A stretch of DNA of 7,762 bases from Prevotella sp. UBA4376 (GTDB taxonomy: Bacteria; Bacteroidota; Bacteroidia; Bacteroidales; Bacteroidaceae), in the NCBI GenBank assembly GCA_002391185.1, contig DGRY01000046.1:6224-13985 (forward strand). The letters are read 5' to 3'. Each line of letters starts with the position of its first letter. The first letter of the stretch is position 1. The notes beneath the pieces were generated by a model. That model made no database searches. It worked only from the letters and a program-made list of their open reading frames with translations, and had not been told where the DNA came from. Positions 5,170 to 7,762 of the stretch are shown here, one piece after another. The position numbers and the translations under genes were made by a program.

Positions 5170-5910
5170 ATGAAACAGATTATTCTAACTTTGGCAATGC
5201 TATTTGCGTTGAGTGCAACTGTTTCGGCTGGTGGACAGAAACATCGTCATCACGCAGTTGCAACAGCGGTAAAAACAACCCCGGCTTCCGCTGTTAAGAA
5301 TGCTCAAGCTGACACATTGAAAGATGCTGTTGCTGCATCACAAACAGCTGCCTCTGGCGGCATCGATGCCTATTCTGATACAACGGGTGTAGATAAAGAT
5401 GAAGCCGAGGAGTATTCACCATCATATCAGAATAACCGTAATGATACTGATGATGACGAGATAAACGAAATCTTCGGTCGTAGCTTTGCAAAAGGAGTGG
5501 GGGGAATTATTCTTGCTATATTTATAATCACCCTTGTGTTCCTATTCTTGCTTGCACCTATCATAGTAGTTATTCTTGTACTGCGTTTCTTCATAAAACG
5601 TCATAATGATAGGGTGGCTTTGGCAGAGAAGGCAATGGCTTCTGGACAACCTATACCTGATGAAGTGAGGGAAAAAGACAAAAAAGACCCTGATCATCAA
5701 TGGGAGATAGGAGTGCGCAATGTTTCTATCGGTGGTGGATTGATGGTTCTGTTCTGGTTCCTTGGTGCCGATTCTATTATTGGTGTTGGTGCGCTTATTC
5801 TCTGTATGGGTTTAGGACAGATGTATATTGCACGTCATTCCGTTAATAGAAAGAGTAAGAACGACAATTCTGACTCTACCGATTTAGATATCAACCGTCA
5901 GGAATTCTAA
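5170..5910 (+). CDS. Signal-peptide membrane protein, DUF6249-like, unknown function
   Basis: This 246-residue protein has a clear signal peptide (MKQIILTLAMLFALSATVSA, 1-20) and a low-complexity Ala/Lys/Thr region. An acidic segment follows (about 66-100, with NDTDDDEINE), then a long hydrophobic stretch at about 110-142 ending in RFFIKRHNDR. The conserved-looking motif LAEKAMASGQPIPDE (151-165) comes next, then two more hydrophobic segments (about 184-200 and 203-222) and a polar tail. The EKAMASGQPIP motif after a membrane helix recalls the DUF6249 proteins of Bacteroidales; this family name is from memory. It is first in the cluster, 20 bases ahead of the ECF sigma gene. It may be a membrane partner or sensor for that sigma factor, but no anti-sigma motif is visible. 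The ATG directly before the signal peptide is the natural start. Confidence 0.85.
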   Translation: MKQIILTLAMLFALSATVSAGGQKHRHHAVATAVKTTPASAVKNAQADTLKDAVAASQTAASGGIDAYSDTTGVDKDEAEEYSPSYQNNRNDTDDDEINEIFGRSFAKGVGGIILAIFIITLVFLFLLAPIIVVILVLRFFIKRHNDRVALAEKAMASGQPIPDEVREKDKKDPDHQWEIGVRNVSIGGGLMVLFWFLGADSIIGVGALILCMGLGQMYIARHSVNRKSKNDNSDSTDLDINRQEF

Positions 5911-5930
5911 AATTAGTCAATTAAAAACAA

Positions 5931-6467
5931 ATGGCAGATCTCGACGATATCTCTCTCATCACGCAGGTGGCTGTGTTTCACAATCAGCGAGCATTCAACA
6001 AGCTGGTTGTGAAATATCAGTCGCCCGTGAGGCGTTTCCTTTTGGGGCTAACCAAAGGTGACGAGCAACTTGCCGATGATCTGGCGCAAGACACCTTTCT
6101 GAAGGCATATACCAACATCACCAAGTTCAAGGGGCTTAGTAGTTTCTCTACATGGCTCTACCGCATTGCCTATAACTGTTTCTACGATCAAATACGGCGT
6201 AACAAGGTGACAGAGGATATAGAGCAACCCATAGTATCACGCAAAGGTTCACAGAGTGTTGATAGTAATCTTAAGATGGATTTGTACAATGCTATGGCAA
6301 TATTATCCGAAAGTGAACGTTCTTGTATTACACTACAGCTTATTGAAGGGCAACCTATTGATAAAATCTCTGAGATTACGGGCATGGCTCCTGGTACGGT
6401 AAAGAGTCATTTGTTCCGAGGAAAACAGAAACTTGCAACATATCTAAGAAGTAATGGCTATGATTGA
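5931..6467 (+). CDS. ECF-type RNA polymerase sigma factor
   Basis: This 178-residue sigma-70 family ECF factor redirects RNA polymerase to a specific regulon. Region 2 spans about 24-92, with AFNKLVVKYQSPVRRFLLGL, the DDLAQDTFLKAY core (49-60) and FSTWLYRIAYNCFYDQIRR (72-90), the part that binds the -10 element and core enzyme. A short linker (93-115) follows. Region 4 spans about 116-171, with AILSESERSCITLQLIEGQPIDKISEITGMAPGTVKSHLFRGKQKL forming the DNA-binding helix-turn-helix at 142-166. The length is normal for the family, with no extension. It overlaps the next gene, which suggests translational coupling as in sigma/anti-sigma pairs. Codon usage changes sharply near codon 100: by hand count G/C at third positions is 42 of 67 for codons 2-68 and 21 of 78 for codons 101-178. 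Confidence 0.95.
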   Translation: MADLDDISLITQVAVFHNQRAFNKLVVKYQSPVRRFLLGLTKGDEQLADDLAQDTFLKAYTNITKFKGLSSFSTWLYRIAYNCFYDQIRRNKVTEDIEQPIVSRKGSQSVDSNLKMDLYNAMAILSESERSCITLQLIEGQPIDKISEITGMAPGTVKSHLFRGKQKLATYLRSNGYD

Positions 6468-6822
6468 TAAAATGAAAGATGATGAACTTGTTGACCTCTT
6501 TTTTAGTCAGCATAAATTTGAAATAGAAGATAATGGCTTTTCTGAGCGCGTTATTCAGAGTCTTCCAAAATCATCATGGAAGACCAATAGAATATGGACC
6601 ATTGTGTGCACATTGGCAGCAGTGGCTTTGTTTGTTACAGAAGGAGGTTTTAAATGGATGCAGATGCTCTACTACAGTATGATGGGCAATACTGCAGGAT
6701 GGATTGCATCAGTTCACTTTGCTACTCCATCGCTGCAGAGCATTCTTGTAATCTATTTGGCTGTCCTCAGTCTTGTATGCGTAGGCTGCTACAATATTTA
6801 TCTTTCTGCAGAGAAGAAATAA
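6454..6822 (+). CDS. Small two-helix membrane protein, possible anti-sigma factor
   Basis: This protein of up to 122 residues overlaps the 3' end of the ECF sigma gene. An N-terminal cytoplasmic segment of about 45 residues contains the stretch FEIEDNGFSERVIQSLP. Two hydrophobic segments lie at about 47-64 and 94-116, and the tail is SAEKK. The FEIADNGFS-x-RV-x-x-LP type of sequence recalls small membrane proteins beside ECF sigma factors in Bacteroidales (DUF5056, from memory). Position and topology fit a membrane-bound anti-sigma factor, but no zinc-finger (HxxxCxxC) or FecR-like domain is visible, so this is inference. Three in-frame starts are possible: 6454, 6460 and 6472. The last, in an A-rich context four bases after the sigma stop codon, would avoid overlap. 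The longest reading is given. Confidence 0.8.
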   Translation: MAMIDKMKDDELVDLFFSQHKFEIEDNGFSERVIQSLPKSSWKTNRIWTIVCTLAAVALFVTEGGFKWMQMLYYSMMGNTAGWIASVHFATPSLQSILVIYLAVLSLVCVGCYNIYLSAEKK

Positions 6823-6868
6823 AATAAACAGAATAGAATAATAAAAACTTATTAAAATAATTATCGCA

Positions 6869-7000
6869 ATGAAAAAGATACTGTTGTTAATGTTGTTATT
6901 TGTATCTGCATCTGTTTTTGCAGGAAACACAAGAATAGAAAAAACTAAGGGTAGAACAGGTGTAATGCAGGGACACTGGATAAAAGAAACAAAAAACTAA
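6869..7000 (+). CDS. Small secreted basic peptide (43 residues)
   Basis: An ATG at 6869 opens a 43-codon frame ending in TAA at 6998-7000. Residues 1-18 (MKKILLLMLLFVSASVFA) are a near-perfect signal peptide: two lysines, a leucine-rich core, then V-x-A before the predicted cleavage. The mature part would be only 25 residues (GNTRIEKTKGRTG followed by VMQGHWIKETKN), with four Lys, two Arg and two Glu, so it is basic, and with no cysteine. It starts 46 bases after the preceding stop, in the same direction and apparently on the same transcript as the ECF sigma cluster. I recognise no family. It is not a lipoprotein (no lipobox Cys). An uncleaved signal anchor or a spurious frame is possible, but the signal sequence makes chance unlikely. 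Confidence 0.72.
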   Translation: MKKILLLMLLFVSASVFAGNTRIEKTKGRTGVMQGHWIKETKN

Positions 7001-7023
7001 TGATACCCTATAGTTATTTTTTT
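6995..7023 (+). terminator. Weak candidate terminator after the small peptide
   Basis: AACTA (6995-6999) can pair with TAGTT (7011-7015) across an 11-base loop, followed by A and seven T (7017-7023). The stem is short and A/T-rich and overlaps the peptide's stop codon, so termination would be inefficient. The T7 tract in the right place is the main support. Confidence 0.3.
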
Positions 7024-7025
7024 CT

Positions 7026-7078
7026 TTAGGATTCTCTTAGGATGCGTTTAGGATGAACGTATCCCTCTTGCAGGATAC
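7026..7078. repeat. Phased AGGAT repeats, 11-base spacing
   Basis: TTAGGAT occurs at 7026-7032, 7037-7043 and 7048-7054, exactly 11 bases apart. A further AGGAT at 7072-7076 falls exactly two periods later. The empty slot at 7061 holds ATCCC, the same core inverted. GTATCC (7059-7064) and GGATAC (7073-7078) also form a perfect inverted repeat with an 8-base loop. About one helical turn per unit would put all copies on the same DNA face. Confidence 0.6.
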
Positions 7079-7095
7079 TAATTCTTATAAAGCTA

Positions 7096-7172
7096 TATCA
7101 GATATCAGATTATCAGTTTTTTAATACCCTCTTTTTTATGGATATAAAAAACGGAAATACTGGTATCTGATA
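7096..7172. repeat. Long inverted repeat between convergent genes
   Basis: The 13 bases at 7096-7108 pair with 7160-7172 with 12 Watson-Crick pairs and one G-T. Inside, GTTTTTTA (7116-7123) is the exact complement of TAAAAAAC (7145-7152). The arms contain two near-identical odd palindromes, ATATCAGATAT (7095-7105) and GTATCTGATAC (7163-7173). TATCAG is also repeated directly at 7096, 7103 and 7111. A bidirectional transcription stop between the peptide gene and queC is one reading; no strong U-tract follows on either side. Confidence 0.55.
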
Positions 7173-7183
7173 CTTTTAATATA

Positions 7184-7762
7184 TTACTCCTCATACTCTG
7201 TTGGGTCAGGAACGTCTGCTAGTTCGAGAGCTTCTTTTCGCTCTACGCATGTTCCGCATTTACCGCAATGTTTTTCACCTCCCTTATAGCAACTCCAAGT
7301 TTCTGCGAAGTTGATACCTAACTCGGCTCCACGGCGTGCAATATCTGTTTTAGTGATGTTTGTATATGGAGCTTCAATACGTACGTTAACATAGGTTCCT
7401 GTTGTGGCAGCCTCGTCAATGGCTTTTATGAATTCAGGTCGGCAGTCAGGATAGATAGTGTGGTCGCCTCCGTGATTGGCTATGAATACTTTCTTTAGAT
7501 TATTGCTTTCAGCAATGCCTATGGCTATGGAGAGCATGATGCCATTGCGAAATGGTACAACGGTTGACTTCATATTCTCGTCGGCATAGTTTCCTTCAGG
7601 AATGGCGTCGGCTCCCTCAAGAAGACTACTCTTGAAATATTGGTGCATGAATTCAAGGTTGATAACAATGTGTTTTATCCCCAGACGTTCACAATGCATC
7701 TTTGCAAATGGTATCTCTTTTGCGTTGTGATTACTTCCGTAGTCGAACGATATGCCTAGTGC
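7184..7762 (-). CDS. queC: 7-cyano-7-deazaguanine synthase QueC, C-terminal part
   Basis: QueC converts 7-carboxy-7-deazaguanine to preQ0 with ATP and ammonia, in the route to queuosine in tRNA. The window holds 192 in-frame codons plus stop. The frame is open to the right edge, so the N-terminus, including the SGGxDS PP-loop motif of the family, is cut off; by comparison with family length roughly 25 residues are missing. Visible features are LGISFDYGSNHNAKEI at the start, VVPFRNGIMLSIAIGIAE, NHGGDHTIYPDCRPEF, APYTNITKTDIARRG and the zinc-binding cysteines in WSCYKGGEKHCGKCGTC. The internal ATG at 7699 is not the true start, since clear family sequence continues upstream of it. The stop lies 11 bases from the inverted repeat of the convergent spacer. 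Confidence 0.95.
   Translation of the reverse strand, partial: ALGISFDYGSNHNAKEIPFAKMHCERLGIKHIVINLEFMHQYFKSSLLEGADAIPEGNYADENMKSTVVPFRNGIMLSIAIGIAESNNLKKVFIANHGGDHTIYPDCRPEFIKAIDEAATTGTYVNVRIEAPYTNITKTDIARRGAELGINFAETWSCYKGGEKHCGKCGTCVERKEALELADVPDPTEYEE

Noticed and set aside
6709..6930. 73-codon - strand frame across the end of the candidate anti-sigma gene
   Set aside because: It is low-complexity Ile/Asn-rich sequence from A/T-rich DNA, opposite a real gene and the signal peptide of the small ORF.
7053..7124. 23-codon + strand frame in the repeat-rich spacer
   Set aside because: It has no signal peptide or start context, and its sequence is dictated by the repeats; nothing supports translation.

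Overview
The window looks like a chromosomal segment of a low-GC member of the Bacteroidales, most likely Prevotellaceae. Three things suggest this: promoters of the Bacteroidetes type (TTG, about 20 bases, then TAnnTTTG), almost no Shine-Dalgarno sequences, and gene families and layouts typical of that group (ExbB / four-helix protein / ExbD / ExbD; ECF sigma factor beside small membrane proteins; DHFR of the LPNRRN type). The genus is inferred from these traits, not from an alignment. I see no insertion sequence, phage or CRISPR genes.

Layout, left to right. (1) The 3' end of a tRNA-Ser(GGA), followed after 22 bases by a tightly overlapping four-gene operon on the + strand: an ExbB/TolQ-type proton channel, a four-helix membrane protein of unknown function, and two different ExbD/TolR proteins (84-2444). 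This is a proton-driven motor of the kind that powers TonB-dependent uptake, although no TonB gene is in view. (2) A single Lrp/AsnC regulator (2617-3123) with a clear own promoter. Its rho-independent terminator lies inside the 3' end of the convergent gene. (3) On the - strand, an RsmF-like rRNA m5C methyltransferase (5051-3735) followed downstream by dihydrofolate reductase folA (3622-3143). The spacer between them is made of repeats, and a heptanucleotide repeat supplies the folA start codon. A second heptad run is built into the methyltransferase coding sequence. (4) A compact divergent promoter pair (5081-5114) reading left into the methyltransferase and right into a four-gene + strand cluster: a secreted or membrane protein resembling the DUF6249 group, an ECF sigma factor, a small membrane protein that may be its anti-sigma factor, and a 43-residue ORF encoding a small, basic secreted peptide (6869-7000). 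(5) A convergent spacer (7001-7183) dense with phased repeats and inverted repeats, then the C-terminal part of queC (queuosine pathway) on the - strand, running off the right edge.

The region most worth following up is 5081-7183. It holds an ECF sigma operon with a tiny secreted peptide at its end, interlocked divergent promoters whose shared spacer contains a T9 tract, an abrupt change of codon usage inside the sigma gene, and a repeat-rich spacer downstream. Second in interest are the heptad repeats and the intergenic repeat around folA and the methyltransferase.
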